Assembly (NCBI GenBank): GCA_020025575.1
Contig: JAHHRW010000004.1
Coordinates: 1-64,000, forward strand
Direction: 5' to 3'
DNA length: 64,000 bases
Origin: Oscillospiraceae bacterium
GTDB lineage: Bacteria > Bacillota > Clostridia > Oscillospirales > Oscillospiraceae
This document shows positions 42,462-49,599 of the stretch, piece after piece. The notes beneath the pieces are model-generated. The model was not told the origin of the DNA. It searched no databases and was given only the letters and a program-made list of their open reading frames with translations. A program made the translations under genes and the position numbers. Position 1 is the stretch's first letter. Each line of letters opens with the position of its first letter.

Positions 42462-42495
42462 GAACGCGAGCGTCCGTGCTTGGACGCTCGCGTTC
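42462..42495 (-). terminator. Terminator of the Feo/flavodoxin cluster
   Basis: GAACGCGAGCGTCC and its complement form a 14-bp stem; on the minus strand TCTCTTTTCC follows. It sits 10 bp beyond the flavodoxin stop. Confidence 0.85.
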
Positions 42496-42505
42496 CCCAA
42501 TAAAC

Positions 42506-42931
42506 TTAGTTTGTCAGCGCTTGGCCGAGGGCTTGGCAGGATTCATTTACTTCGTCATCCGGAGCTTCCTGACAAATCACACTGTCGCAAACAAGAATGG
42601 CGCCTGCATCCCGGCAGGTGTCCTCCCAGGTGCGCATCCATTCGCCATCACCCCATCCGTAGGAGCCGAATAGAGCAATTTTTTTGCCATTCAGGTGTCC
42701 CAGGCAGGCGCTGAACATAGGCTCAAATTCATCTTCTTCCAGAACCTCGGCTCCCATGGCGGGGCAGCCAAAGGCTACTGCATCATAAGAACTCAGCATA
42801 TCAGGGGAGAAATCAGAGCAATTCATCAAAGATACATCAGCGCCCTTTGCTCTGGCGCCGTCTGCCACGGCCTCGGCCATAGCTTCGGTATTACCGGTAC
42901 CGCTCCAATAAACAACTGCTACTTTAGACAT
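42506..42931 (-). CDS. Flavodoxin
   Basis: 141 residues from the ATG at 42931 (AAAGGTGA upstream). The FMN phosphate loop WSGTGNTEAMA is at residues 9-19, and the isoalloxazine-binding regions GCPAMGAEVLEE and FGSYGWGDGEWM are clear. Small low-potential electron carrier, often replacing ferredoxin under iron limitation. Its place at the end of the iron-uptake cluster fits that role. Confidence 0.93.
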   Translation of the reverse strand: MSKVAVVYWSGTGNTEAMAEAVADGARAKGADVSLMNCSDFSPDMLSSYDAVAFGCPAMGAEVLEEDEFEPMFSACLGHLNGKKIALFGSYGWGDGEWMRTWEDTCRDAGAILVCDSVICQEAPDDEVNESCQALGQALTN

Positions 42932-42960
42932 AATAAAATCACCTTTCTTTATAAATCGTA

Positions 42961-43512
42961 TCAACCTGCTACTGTGAGCTGTTCGATACTTTTTCCTTTT
43001 TTCCACTGGGTGCAATAGACCGCAGTGCATTTTTTATACAAAGCGAAGGTCTTTTTGGCAGAATCTTCGTCGCCGTATACCTTCCAGCAGCCCACACATT
43101 TTTGACCGCATGCTTTGTTTTCGATAAAACCGCGTACATCTACCGGGGGATAACCTAAGAATAAACCAACTTCGTGAGGAAATTCATGACTGAACTGAAA
43201 ACGGTTCACAAGCTGGCAAACACACGGTTCGACCCGAATATCCTTGTAGCCACATTTCTCAAGTACCTGCAAGGCCGTGTCGTTTTTTAGAACTTGGGCA
43301 AGTGCCTTGGGGCGAAAAATGTAAATCAGCGCATGACCGTTTTCGTGACGCAGCGGCAATACACGCAGCCCCTTGGGAACCAATACACGATTCGCTTGAC
43401 GAATGTAATCGGTTAATTCCTTGCCGGAATGATAAGTGCAGGGAAACATACTTCCTGTTTTGATGCCAGCCAGTGTCGGCGAGCAATGGCGAATGAATAA
43501 ATCTTCAGACAT
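42961..43512 (-). CDS. DUF3793 family protein
   Basis: 183 residues from the ATG at 43512 (AGGGGG upstream). Matches my memory of DUF3793: SPTLAGIKTGSMF, FRPKALAQVL, CGY, FPHEVGLFLGYPPVDVRGFI and CVGCWKVYGDEDSAKKTFALYKKCT. The family commonly accompanies feo genes and flavodoxin in Clostridia; biochemical role is unknown. Several Cys residues suggest metal or heme contact, which is inference. Confidence 0.85.
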   Translation of the reverse strand: MSEDLFIRHCSPTLAGIKTGSMFPCTYHSGKELTDYIRQANRVLVPKGLRVLPLRHENGHALIYIFRPKALAQVLKNDTALQVLEKCGYKDIRVEPCVCQLVNRFQFSHEFPHEVGLFLGYPPVDVRGFIENKACGQKCVGCWKVYGDEDSAKKTFALYKKCTAVYCTQWKKGKSIEQLTVAG

Positions 43513-43523
43513 TTTACGGCCCC

Positions 43524-43802
43524 CTAACCAACATGCTGCTCCAATACATTGCGAAGAGCAGCCATAGAACTGGAATGACATCGAGCGATATCCACATTTT
43601 GACCTTTAATACCACTGAGTGCACAGTGAACCATTTTGTGGGATATTGTATTTGTGAACAAGACCAATAAGTCTGGATTGCCCAAGTTTCGCAGTGCACC
43701 ATTCATCTGGATAATCACCTTGGCACTACAGTTGTATTCTTCACACAGTTCTTTATATCGACGGGCCATTCGTTCGTTGCCCCCGACAATTACAACACTC
43801 AT
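43524..43802 (-). CDS. DUF2325 family protein
   Basis: 92 residues. VVIVGGNERMARRYKELCEEYNC and the central LLVLFTNTISHKMVHCAL are typical of DUF2325. The family is a small Rossmann-like domain often found next to iron or redox genes. An operator-like palindrome lies about 18 bp upstream of the start, implying shared regulation with feoAB. Confidence 0.85.
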   Translation of the reverse strand: MSVVIVGGNERMARRYKELCEEYNCSAKVIIQMNGALRNLGNPDLLVLFTNTISHKMVHCALSGIKGQNVDIARCHSSSMAALRNVLEQHVG

Positions 43803-43819
43803 TTGGTATACTCCTTTCG

Positions 43820-43835
43820 GTTAGCTGAAACTAAC
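43820..43835. promoter_or_regulatory. Operator-like palindrome GTTAG-N6-CTAAC before the DUF2325 gene
   Basis: GTTAGCTGAAACTAAC; one of five such 16-bp sites in the Feo cluster. Perfect 5-bp half-sites. Confidence 0.65.
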
Positions 43836-43888
43836 TAATACTTAAAATATAAATCCCCATATCGGGAAAGAAGGCAATATCATATATG

Positions 43889-43922
43889 AGGGGGGGCAGC
43901 GTAAATATTTTTACGCCGCCCC
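43889..43922 (-). terminator. Terminator after the FeoB-associated protein gene
   Basis: Minus strand GGGGCGGCGTAAA and TTTACGCTGCCCC form a stem with one mismatch; the following tract (TCATATATG) is weak, so partial read-through to the DUF2325 gene is possible. Confidence 0.65.
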
Positions 43923-43928
43923 AAATAC

Positions 43929-44117
43929 TTATTGCTCCGAATGACAGGAACAACCATTGTTGCAGCTTTGGCAGGAACAACCACACCCACTTGATTTTGT
44001 GGAGCAGCCATCAGGACAGCCAATGCATTTTTTTCCGCTCTTCTTGGATTTGTAAATATACCAGGAAGCGCCGCCAATTACAGCAATTAGAATTGCAAAA
44101 ATGATCAAATTCTCCAT
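43929..44117 (-). CDS. FeoB-associated Cys-rich membrane protein
   Basis: 62 residues: one N-terminal helix (about 4-22), a basic KSKKSGKK stretch, and a C-terminal half with ten Cys (CIGCPDGCS, CGCSCQSC, CSCHS). This is the small Cys-rich protein that commonly follows feoB in Clostridia. It may carry or hand over ferrous iron at the inner face. Starts 4 bp after feoB. Confidence 0.9.
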   Translation of the reverse strand: MENLIIFAILIAVIGGASWYIYKSKKSGKKCIGCPDGCSTKSSGCGCSCQSCNNGCSCHSEQ

Positions 44118-44121
44118 AAGA

Positions 44122-46119
44122 TTACTTCCTTGTACTTAAGGTATACTCAGATGCCAGTTTCTTGTCTGCGTTGATGCACAGGTACACAACAATCGCAGCC
44201 ATGACAGCAACAGCAATCAGACCGGGCAGGAATCCGGTGCCCAGGGTGCCCTCGGTGATCAGCGTGCCAATCTGGTAAACCAGGAATGCGATGGTGTAAC
44301 CGGTTCCCAACTGGAGTGCGATGCCGCCAAACATCCACTTGCGATCCTTGATCTCAGAGTGCATAGCACCGATTGCGGCAAAGCAGGGAGGGGTGTACAG
44401 GTTAAACATTAGGCAAGCCAGCGCAGCAGCCTTGGTCAGGTGGAAGATGGCGGCAACTTCGGTTGCACCGCCGGTAAGAGTCAGTTCGTCAACATCAATG
44501 AAGTTGGTAACGCCGTAGCAAACAGCCAGAGTACCAACAACATTTTCCTTTGCGATGAAACCGGTGATGGATGCAGCAGCCATCTGCCAAACGCCAAAGC
44601 CCAGAGGCACCAGCAGCACAGCGAAGGGAGAAGCAATGGAAGCCAGGATAGAGGTGTTTGCCATGCCCTCTTCTACCAACTGGAAGTTCCAGGTGAAGCT
44701 CTGCATGAGCTGAACGGCAGTGTTACACAGCAGGATGATGGTACCGGCCTTGACAATGTATGCCCAGCCACGACCACACATGGAAATGAATGCACGTTTC
44801 AGAGAGGGAACCTTGTACTCAGGCAGTTCCATGATGAAGAAAGACTTGCGGTTCTTGTAACCAGAAATCTTATTCACCAGCAGAGCGCCCAGGAAAATCA
44901 GAAGAATACCTACGAAGTACATCAGCGTACCCACCCAGGATGCATCGGAGAAGAAGACACCGGCGAAAAGTGCGATAACTGGCAGTTTTGCGCCGCAGGG
45001 CATAAAGGGGGTCAGCATAGCGGTAGCTCTGCGCTCACGCTCGTTGCGGATGGTACGGCAAGCCATGATGCCGGGGATTGCGCAGCCGGTGCCGATGACA
45101 AAGGGGATGACGGACTTACCGGACAGGCCGACCTTCTTAAAGATGGGGTCGAGAACCACGGATACGCGAGCCATGTAACCGCAGTCTTCCAATAGGGCAA
45201 TCAAGAAGTACATGACCATGACCAGAGGCAAGAAGCCGACCACAGCACCGACACCGCCGATGATGCCATCGACCAGAATGGCCTGCAGCAGGGGAGAGGC
45301 GTTTTCAACCAGACCGCCGACCCAACTCTGGAATGTTTCAATCCAGCCGACCAGTGTATCAGCCAAGAACGGGCCGAGGGTGGACTGAGAGATATCGAAT
45401 ACCAGGAACATGACAACGGCGAAGATGGGAATACCCAGCCAGCGGTTGGTCAGAACGCTATCAATCTTATCCTGGAAATTCTTTTCCCGTGTCAGGATTT
45501 TACGGGTCTCGACCAAGGGGACGATTTGATTTACGAAATCGAAACGCTTTTTGTCAGCCTCAACGACAGCCTGCTTATGTGATAGATCCACATTTCCTTG
45601 AGAATAGGGTGCAGTCTGCATCTTGCCTTTACATGCAACAGCCTGCTGAACCACATCCTTCAGGCCACTGGCAGAGGTAGATATTGTCTGAACAACGGGA
45701 CAGCCCAACTTTTCAGAGAGCGCGGACACATTGATCTTGGTTTCTTTCTTCTCGTTGATGTCAGTTTTGTTCAGTGCCACCACAACCGGAATACCCAATT
45801 CCAGCAGCTGGGTGGTGAAGAACAGGCTGCGGCTCAGGTTGGTGGCATCCACGATGTTGATGATCACATCGGGGTTCTCGTTTCTCACATAGGAGCTTGT
45901 AATGCTCTCTTCAGAGGTGAACGGAGACATGGAGTAGGCGCCGGGCAGATCAACTGCAATCAGTTCCTCCGGCCCTGCATAAAAGCTCTTCTTGATGGGA
46001 TGTTCTTTCTTTTCTACGGTGACACCAGCCCAGTTGCCGACACGCTCGTTACGACCGGTCAAAGCATTATACATGGTGGTTTTACCGCTGTTGGGATTGC
46101 CTGTCAAAGCAATTCTCAT
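44122..46119 (-). CDS. feoB: Ferrous iron transporter FeoB
   Basis: 665 residues. The N-terminal G-protein domain has G1 GNPNSGKTT (7-15), the G3 region DLPGAYSMSP and G4 NKTD. A helical GDI-like spacer follows, then the transport region with two Gate motifs (VIGTGCAIPGIMACRTI with Cys, and the later TPPCFAAIGAM). It moves Fe(II) inward with help of FeoA. A GAGGAGG site precedes the ATG. Confidence 0.96.
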   Translation of the reverse strand: MRIALTGNPNSGKTTMYNALTGRNERVGNWAGVTVEKKEHPIKKSFYAGPEELIAVDLPGAYSMSPFTSEESITSSYVRNENPDVIINIVDATNLSRSLFFTTQLLELGIPVVVALNKTDINEKKETKINVSALSEKLGCPVVQTISTSASGLKDVVQQAVACKGKMQTAPYSQGNVDLSHKQAVVEADKKRFDFVNQIVPLVETRKILTREKNFQDKIDSVLTNRWLGIPIFAVVMFLVFDISQSTLGPFLADTLVGWIETFQSWVGGLVENASPLLQAILVDGIIGGVGAVVGFLPLVMVMYFLIALLEDCGYMARVSVVLDPIFKKVGLSGKSVIPFVIGTGCAIPGIMACRTIRNERERRATAMLTPFMPCGAKLPVIALFAGVFFSDASWVGTLMYFVGILLIFLGALLVNKISGYKNRKSFFIMELPEYKVPSLKRAFISMCGRGWAYIVKAGTIILLCNTAVQLMQSFTWNFQLVEEGMANTSILASIASPFAVLLVPLGFGVWQMAAASITGFIAKENVVGTLAVCYGVTNFIDVDELTLTGGATEVAAIFHLTKAAALACLMFNLYTPPCFAAIGAMHSEIKDRKWMFGGIALQLGTGYTIAFLVYQIGTLITEGTLGTGFLPGLIAVAVMAAIVVYLCINADKKLASEYTLSTRK

Positions 46120-46174
46120 GATATATTCCTCCTCATTTTACGAAATCCTCTCGGATCGTTTTACTTGCTTGAAA

Positions 46175-46190
46175 GTTAATTGACGCTAAC
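46175..46190. promoter_or_regulatory. Operator-like palindrome in the feoB leader
   Basis: GTTAATTGACGCTAAC; half-sites match with one mismatch. It lies downstream of the proposed feoB promoter. Confidence 0.6.
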
Positions 46191-46219
46191 TGATACGTAC
46201 ATACAGGCTCATAACAGGA

Positions 46220-46247
46220 CTTATATGTACTTTCCACACAAAGTTAA
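46220..46247 (-). promoter_or_regulatory. Putative feoB promoter
   Basis: Minus strand TTAACT, 16-bp spacer, TATAAG. The -35 box overlaps an operator-like palindrome at 46243-46258. Confidence 0.45.
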
Positions 46248-46258
46248 CCTCGGCTAAC
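46243..46258. promoter_or_regulatory. Operator-like palindrome overlapping the feoB promoter
   Basis: GTTAACCTCGGCTAAC, positioned over the proposed -35 box, as expected for a repressor site. Confidence 0.6.
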
Positions 46259-46288
46259 TGACGGACAATAAATTTGCTGTTCTTGTCA

Positions 46289-46507
46289 TCACGTCTTGAT
46301 TAAGATGGCCTCAGCCAATTGATTGTCGATGTTGTATCTGCCATCCTTGATGGAAACGACACAGCCGCCTTTTAAATGGGAAACCACCGTAATTGGTTCG
46401 CCGGCATAGCAGCCCAAGGAAAACAGAAACGCATTCAACTCTTCATCCTCGGTATCAATCTGCTGAACGATATACGCTTTGCCCTCTTGTGCCTCTGCTA
46501 AATTCAT
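46289..46507 (-). CDS. feoA: FeoA family protein
   Basis: 72 residues from the ATG at 46507; GGGTG lies six bases upstream. SH3-like fold: LFSLGCYAGEPITVVSHLKGGCVVSIKDGRYNIDNQLAEAIL matches FeoA (GCYxGE, DGRY, LA..I). It helps FeoB activity through an unclear mechanism. First gene of the cluster, 170 bp ahead of feoB. Confidence 0.93.
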   Translation of the reverse strand: MNLAEAQEGKAYIVQQIDTEDEELNAFLFSLGCYAGEPITVVSHLKGGCVVSIKDGRYNIDNQLAEAILIKT

Positions 46508-46568
46508 ATATATCACCCGATTCTAGATTCTTTTATCAATTACGACTAGAGCATAAGACTGCATGTTG

Positions 46569-46584
46569 GTTAGCGGCAGCTAAC
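46569..46584. promoter_or_regulatory. Operator-like palindrome in the feoA 5' region
   Basis: GTTAGCGGCAGCTAAC, a near-perfect palindrome about 43 bp downstream of the feoA -10 box. Confidence 0.65.
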
Positions 46585-46603
46585 ATACAGCCTTATAAAA
46601 ACG

Positions 46604-46619
46604 GTTAGCAATCACTAAC
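46604..46619. promoter_or_regulatory. Operator-like palindrome at the feoA transcription start
   Basis: GTTAGCAATCACTAAC begins 8 bp past the -10 box, covering the expected transcription start; classic repressor placement. Confidence 0.7.
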
Positions 46620-46626
46620 CTTGTAT

Positions 46627-46655
46627 ATCTTAGCGCATGCTGCTTTATTTGTCAA
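46627..46655 (-). promoter_or_regulatory. Promoter of feoA
   Basis: Minus strand TTGACA, 17-bp spacer, TAAGAT. Confidence 0.8.
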
Positions 46656-46783
46656 GGGCTTTTTCAAAATATATGAATGATAGAACACTTGGGAGCCTGC
46701 AAACCTTCTTCTACCGGGCGGCGGATATCCCACCAAAGGGGGGACAGGATGATTTTGCGGATAGGGGAATCAAAACGAATGCA

Positions 46784-46812
46784 TTGACAAATGGGAATTT
46801 GAGTGGTATGCT
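46784..46812 (+). promoter_or_regulatory. Promoter of the orphan cobalamin riboswitch
   Basis: TTGACA, 17-bp spacer, TATGCT, 22 bp before the aptamer P1 stem. Confidence 0.7.
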
Positions 46813-46834
46813 TAACAACGAAAAGAGAATAACA

Positions 46835-47018
46835 GTTTAAGTGCCCCCTTATTCGGTAACAGGTTTGGGGGATAATCGAGAATCGTGTGCAAATCACGGA
46901 CGGTACCGCCACTGTAAGCGTGGAGGCAGCCACATCTGGTGAAAGCCGGTCATTGGAGAAAACTCTGAGAAGGCCTTGTGGATGCTGTTGATGCGTAAGT
47001 CAGGAGAACTGCTTAAAC
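46835..47018 (+). ncRNA. Cobalamin riboswitch without an evident target gene
   Basis: Canonical B12 elements occur in order: GTGCAAATCACGGACGG, ACCGCCACTGTAAGCGTGG, GTCATTGGAGAAAA, and GCGTAAGTCAGGAGAACTGC. P1 closes with GTTTAAG (46835) against CTTAAAC (47012-47018). A promoter lies upstream. No plus-strand cobalamin gene follows before the convergent cob operon. Confidence 0.92.
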
Positions 47019-47075
47019 GGTGCTTTTTACCAGACTCCGCAAGTACGGGGGATGGTTATGTTTGGCGCGAAAAAC

Positions 47076-47172
47076 GGCTGCGACGGATCTTTTTTAAGAG
47101 CTGTCGCAGCCTTTGCTGTACCCGGATGCCGAAAAGGCCCCCTTCTTTTCGGGTAGCCCTTCCCGGTACAGC
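47076..47172 (+). other. Two strong hairpins downstream of the orphan riboswitch
   Basis: GGCTGCGAC (47076) pairs with GTCGCAGCC (47103), and GCTGTACC (47115) with GGTACAGC (47165), the second enclosing CCGAAAAG/CTTTTCGG. Neither has a proper T-tract. They could be an expression platform, a stable 3' end or remnants. 47173-47280 shows nothing further. Confidence 0.6.
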
Positions 47173-47280
47173 ACGCCAGCATTCCCGCGCGCAACAGGAA
47201 CGCCTTTCCCCGGATATAACGGCTGTCAACACACAGGTGCTTTTAAGCGTTATTTTCGATTCAACATGTAGAGGTGACGC

Positions 47281-47367
47281 ATGTTTTTGATCAAGATTCT
47301 CTCTGTAAGTAAGTATAAAATGGGCGAGGCCATCGGTAGTTTGCCGGTGGCCTTGCCCATTTTATGA
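47281..47367 (+). CDS. Possible 28-codon ORF after the orphan riboswitch
   Basis: ATG preceded by AGAGGTG six bases upstream; the frame reads MFLIKILSVSKYK then runs through a terminator hairpin to TGA at 47365. The good ribosome site but very short frame suggests either a leader peptide, the remnant start of a lost B12-regulated gene, or chance. Confidence 0.25.
   Translation: MFLIKILSVSKYKMGEAIGSLPVALPIL
47320..47363. terminator. Terminator of the cob operon (bidirectional hairpin)
   Basis: ATGGGCGAGGCCA and TGGCCTTGCCCAT form a stem with a G-U/mismatch and TTTTAT tails on both strands; 15 bp beyond the cobC stop. Confidence 0.75.
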
Positions 47368-47381
47368 AGTTTATGCATCTG

Positions 47382-47933
47382 TTATTCTAAAATACTGTAG
47401 CAGCCGTTTTCTACCATATAACCGTGACCGGGATCAGGCTGCCACTGGTATCGGTTTTTCTTTTCCTCTGGGAAAAGATATGCCATAAGCGCTGCAATCA
47501 CGCCGCCATGGGTGACGATGACGGTGTCCTGCGGAGTATTGGCATATTTTTGAAATGCAGCAATCACACGGCGGGTCATCTGGGCACCGCTTTCACCATT
47601 TGGGGGAACATTTGAATCGTTGTCCCCTGAGATCCAAGCCTTGTAATCCTGACGATCTTTCAGCTGGTCATAACTGAGCATTTCAAAGGCACCGAAGTCC
47701 ACCTCTTGAAAGTCTGGTTCCACGGTGAAAGGAACATCTGCAAATAGCATGTTTAGGGTTTGTTCTGTTCGTTTCATGCCACTGGTAATAAATCGGGCAT
47801 CTTGGATAGAATAGTGCAGATCCTTTAGTTCCGCCACACCCGTTTCAGACAGAGGCAGATCGGTGCTGCCGCAGTATAAGTGCTGCTCGTTTGCCTCAGT
47901 TTTTCCGTGACGGATCAGATAAATTCTACTCAT
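47382..47933 (-). CDS. cobC: Histidine phosphatase, probable alpha-ribazole phosphatase (CobC-like)
   Basis: 183 residues. Phosphoglycerate-mutase-type motifs: IYLIRHGKTEANEQ with catalytic His, GSTDLPLSETG, SGMKRTEQT, and the second His in VTHGGVIAALM. In this operon it should remove phosphate from alpha-ribazole 5'-phosphate or adenosylcobalamin 5'-phosphate. Overlaps the preceding gene by 4 bp. Confidence 0.88.
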   Translation of the reverse strand: MSRIYLIRHGKTEANEQHLYCGSTDLPLSETGVAELKDLHYSIQDARFITSGMKRTEQTLNMLFADVPFTVEPDFQEVDFGAFEMLSYDQLKDRQDYKAWISGDNDSNVPPNGESGAQMTRRVIAAFQKYANTPQDTVIVTHGGVIAALMAYLFPEEKKNRYQWQPDPGHGYMVENGCYSILE

Positions 47934-48304
47934 TTCAGCCGCTGCTCCAGTCCACAGAAGATTCTGCTGACTCTGGATGCCTCATTGCTCAGATACTGGC
48001 AGAGCAGCCCTGTATTTTGTCTCCATGCCCGCATTTCGGCGCCCAGAGGGACTACGCCGCAAAAAATATCCTGGCAAATCAGCGTGCTGTCCTGCCATTT
48101 GTCTTTGTGGGCTTTAAAATAGGCAATGGGGTCTTTTTCTTCTTTTACGCAAGCCAAAACGAATTCTTCCACATGATCGATACAACCTGTGGAAAAATCG
48201 ATTTCACCTCCGGAACAGGTGAAGATATCTTCCGGCTGATAATCATAAGCAGACTTTGCAAAGTCCAGTTTGCCTTGGTATGCACCGCCAATAATCAAAT
48301 TCAT
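47930..48304 (-). CDS. Short CobU-like protein (second copy)
   Basis: 124 residues; AGGAGG upstream. The N-terminus has a P-loop-like GGAYQGKLDFA that lacks the usual Ser/Thr after Lys. The C-terminal half (ICQDIFCGVVPLGAEMRAWRQNTGLLCQYLSNEASRVSRIFCGLEQRLK) resembles the end of CobU (DExGxGIVP, R..DxxGxxNQ, SGxP). The guanylylated-His segment (RIxxHR) is absent, and it is about 50 residues shorter than CobU. A full CobU is encoded two genes upstream, so this may be a specialised or decaying paralogue. Confidence 0.75.
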   Translation of the reverse strand: MNLIIGGAYQGKLDFAKSAYDYQPEDIFTCSGGEIDFSTGCIDHVEEFVLACVKEEKDPIAYFKAHKDKWQDSTLICQDIFCGVVPLGAEMRAWRQNTGLLCQYLSNEASRVSRIFCGLEQRLK

Positions 48305-48316
48305 GGGGAATCCTCC

Positions 48317-49057
48317 TTATAATAATGCAAATACAGCAATTGCGGCCAGTTCGGAATAGGTCAGGGCGTAGCCGGATATATCACCATTCATTCCCTCTAA
48401 GGATCTGTATGCGTGATGGAGTGCCAACACATTTCCTGCCAAAGCAGCGATTAGACAAAATCCGTATCTGCTGCACAGCAGGAATCCGGCAATCACCGTC
48501 ATGCAGAGTATGACAAGCAGAATTACGATGTGTGATTTCGGCTTTTCCTGCTGGGCATATTGGCTGGTGGACATGGGTGGCAGAGCGATCACAGCCATCC
48601 CGGAACAGCACCGGCTGAGGATGGGCACGAAAATAAGAATACGGAAATCGGCGTACAGGGGAACGGATGCAAAACAAGAAAACTGCGCCAGCATCAATAA
48701 AATACAGCCGATGACAGCAAAAGAGCCAACATGGGAATCCTTCAAAATTTCTCTGCGCCGAGCAAGATCGCGGCAGGATTTGACCGCATCTGTCACATCC
48801 ATAAACCCATCCAGGTGGATAAATCCTGTGGCTACGTAGGGGTATGCGCACAAAATGAATGCACAAACCAGGGTAGGTACGGCCAATGCATGTAATAGCA
48901 ATGCCAGTGCATACCAGATTAGCCCAATTAACAATCCAACTGCAGGCAAAAACAGCAGCATTTTGTCTCTGGATTCTTCATCCCAGATGTGAAGGGGGCA
49001 GGGAATTGCACAGAACATGGACTGGCACATGACGAAGGCATGGAGGTACTTTTTCAT
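48317..49057 (-). CDS. cobS: Adenosylcobinamide-GDP ribazoletransferase CobS
   Basis: 246 residues with about six membrane helices. CobS features: MCQSMFCAIPCP near the start, the metal-binding ATGFIHLDGFMDVTDAV motif, and GSFAVIGCILLML. It joins AdoCbi-GDP with alpha-ribazole (phosphate) to give the cobalamin lower ligand. Overlaps cobU by 4 bp. Confidence 0.93.
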   Translation of the reverse strand: MKKYLHAFVMCQSMFCAIPCPLHIWDEESRDKMLLFLPAVGLLIGLIWYALALLLHALAVPTLVCAFILCAYPYVATGFIHLDGFMDVTDAVKSCRDLARRREILKDSHVGSFAVIGCILLMLAQFSCFASVPLYADFRILIFVPILSRCCSGMAVIALPPMSTSQYAQQEKPKSHIVILLVILCMTVIAGFLLCSRYGFCLIAALAGNVLALHHAYRSLEGMNGDISGYALTYSELAAIAVFALL

Positions 49058-49599
49058 ACAGGCAGCGCCCCCTTGTGCACATAGATATTTCCTGAGGATA
49101 TCTCCAGAACTGTGTCGCTGGCAGCAGCCAGTTTCCGGTCAATGGCGGCCAGACACCTCCGGTATGTTTCTGTAACCTCGTCATAGCGCTCGGCATCTGA
49201 ATAAATGTAGTCGCTGACGATGACAATATTTGCAACGGATTTTGCAAAGGCAACCAATTCATCGCCGCAGCGATAGGCTGCATCTACATCCATTTGGCAG
49301 CTGGTTGGGTCGGGGAATAGCTCATTGAGCAGCAGTGCCGTGGCACTGTCCAGAAGAAAAGAACCGGTTTTATCCACATGATCTAAGCAAGATAAAATCT
49401 GTTTGCCGCATTCAATGGTTTCAAAGCCCATGCCTGCACGATCATCTCGATGGCGGCGAATTCGCTGCAAATCTTCTTCATCGCTTGGGACCATGGTTGC
49501 CACATAATAGTGGGTACCACCGCCAGAGAGGGCAACGGCCAAATCCTGCGCCAGGGAAGACTTTCCGGTTTTGGCACCGCCTGTGATAAATAGTATCAT
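49054..49599 (-). CDS. cobU: Adenosylcobinamide kinase/guanylyltransferase CobU
   Basis: 181 residues. P-loop TGGAKTGKSSLAQ (6-18), RIRRHRDDRAGMGFETIE containing the guanylylated His, and IVIVSDYIYSD. Normal length. It phosphorylates adenosylcobinamide and adds GMP. The C-terminal part is less canonical than usual. Overlaps cobT and cobS by 4 bp each. Confidence 0.9.
   Translation of the reverse strand: MILFITGGAKTGKSSLAQDLAVALSGGGTHYYVATMVPSDEEDLQRIRRHRDDRAGMGFETIECGKQILSCLDHVDKTGSFLLDSATALLLNELFPDPTSCQMDVDAAYRCGDELVAFAKSVANIVIVSDYIYSDAERYDEVTETYRRCLAAIDRKLAAASDTVLEISSGNIYVHKGALPV

Noticed and set aside
46976..47290. 104-codon frame running through the 3' part of the orphan cobalamin riboswitch
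   Set aside because: Begins inside the aptamer and is Arg/Cys-rich without any recognisable domain; explained by RNA structure.
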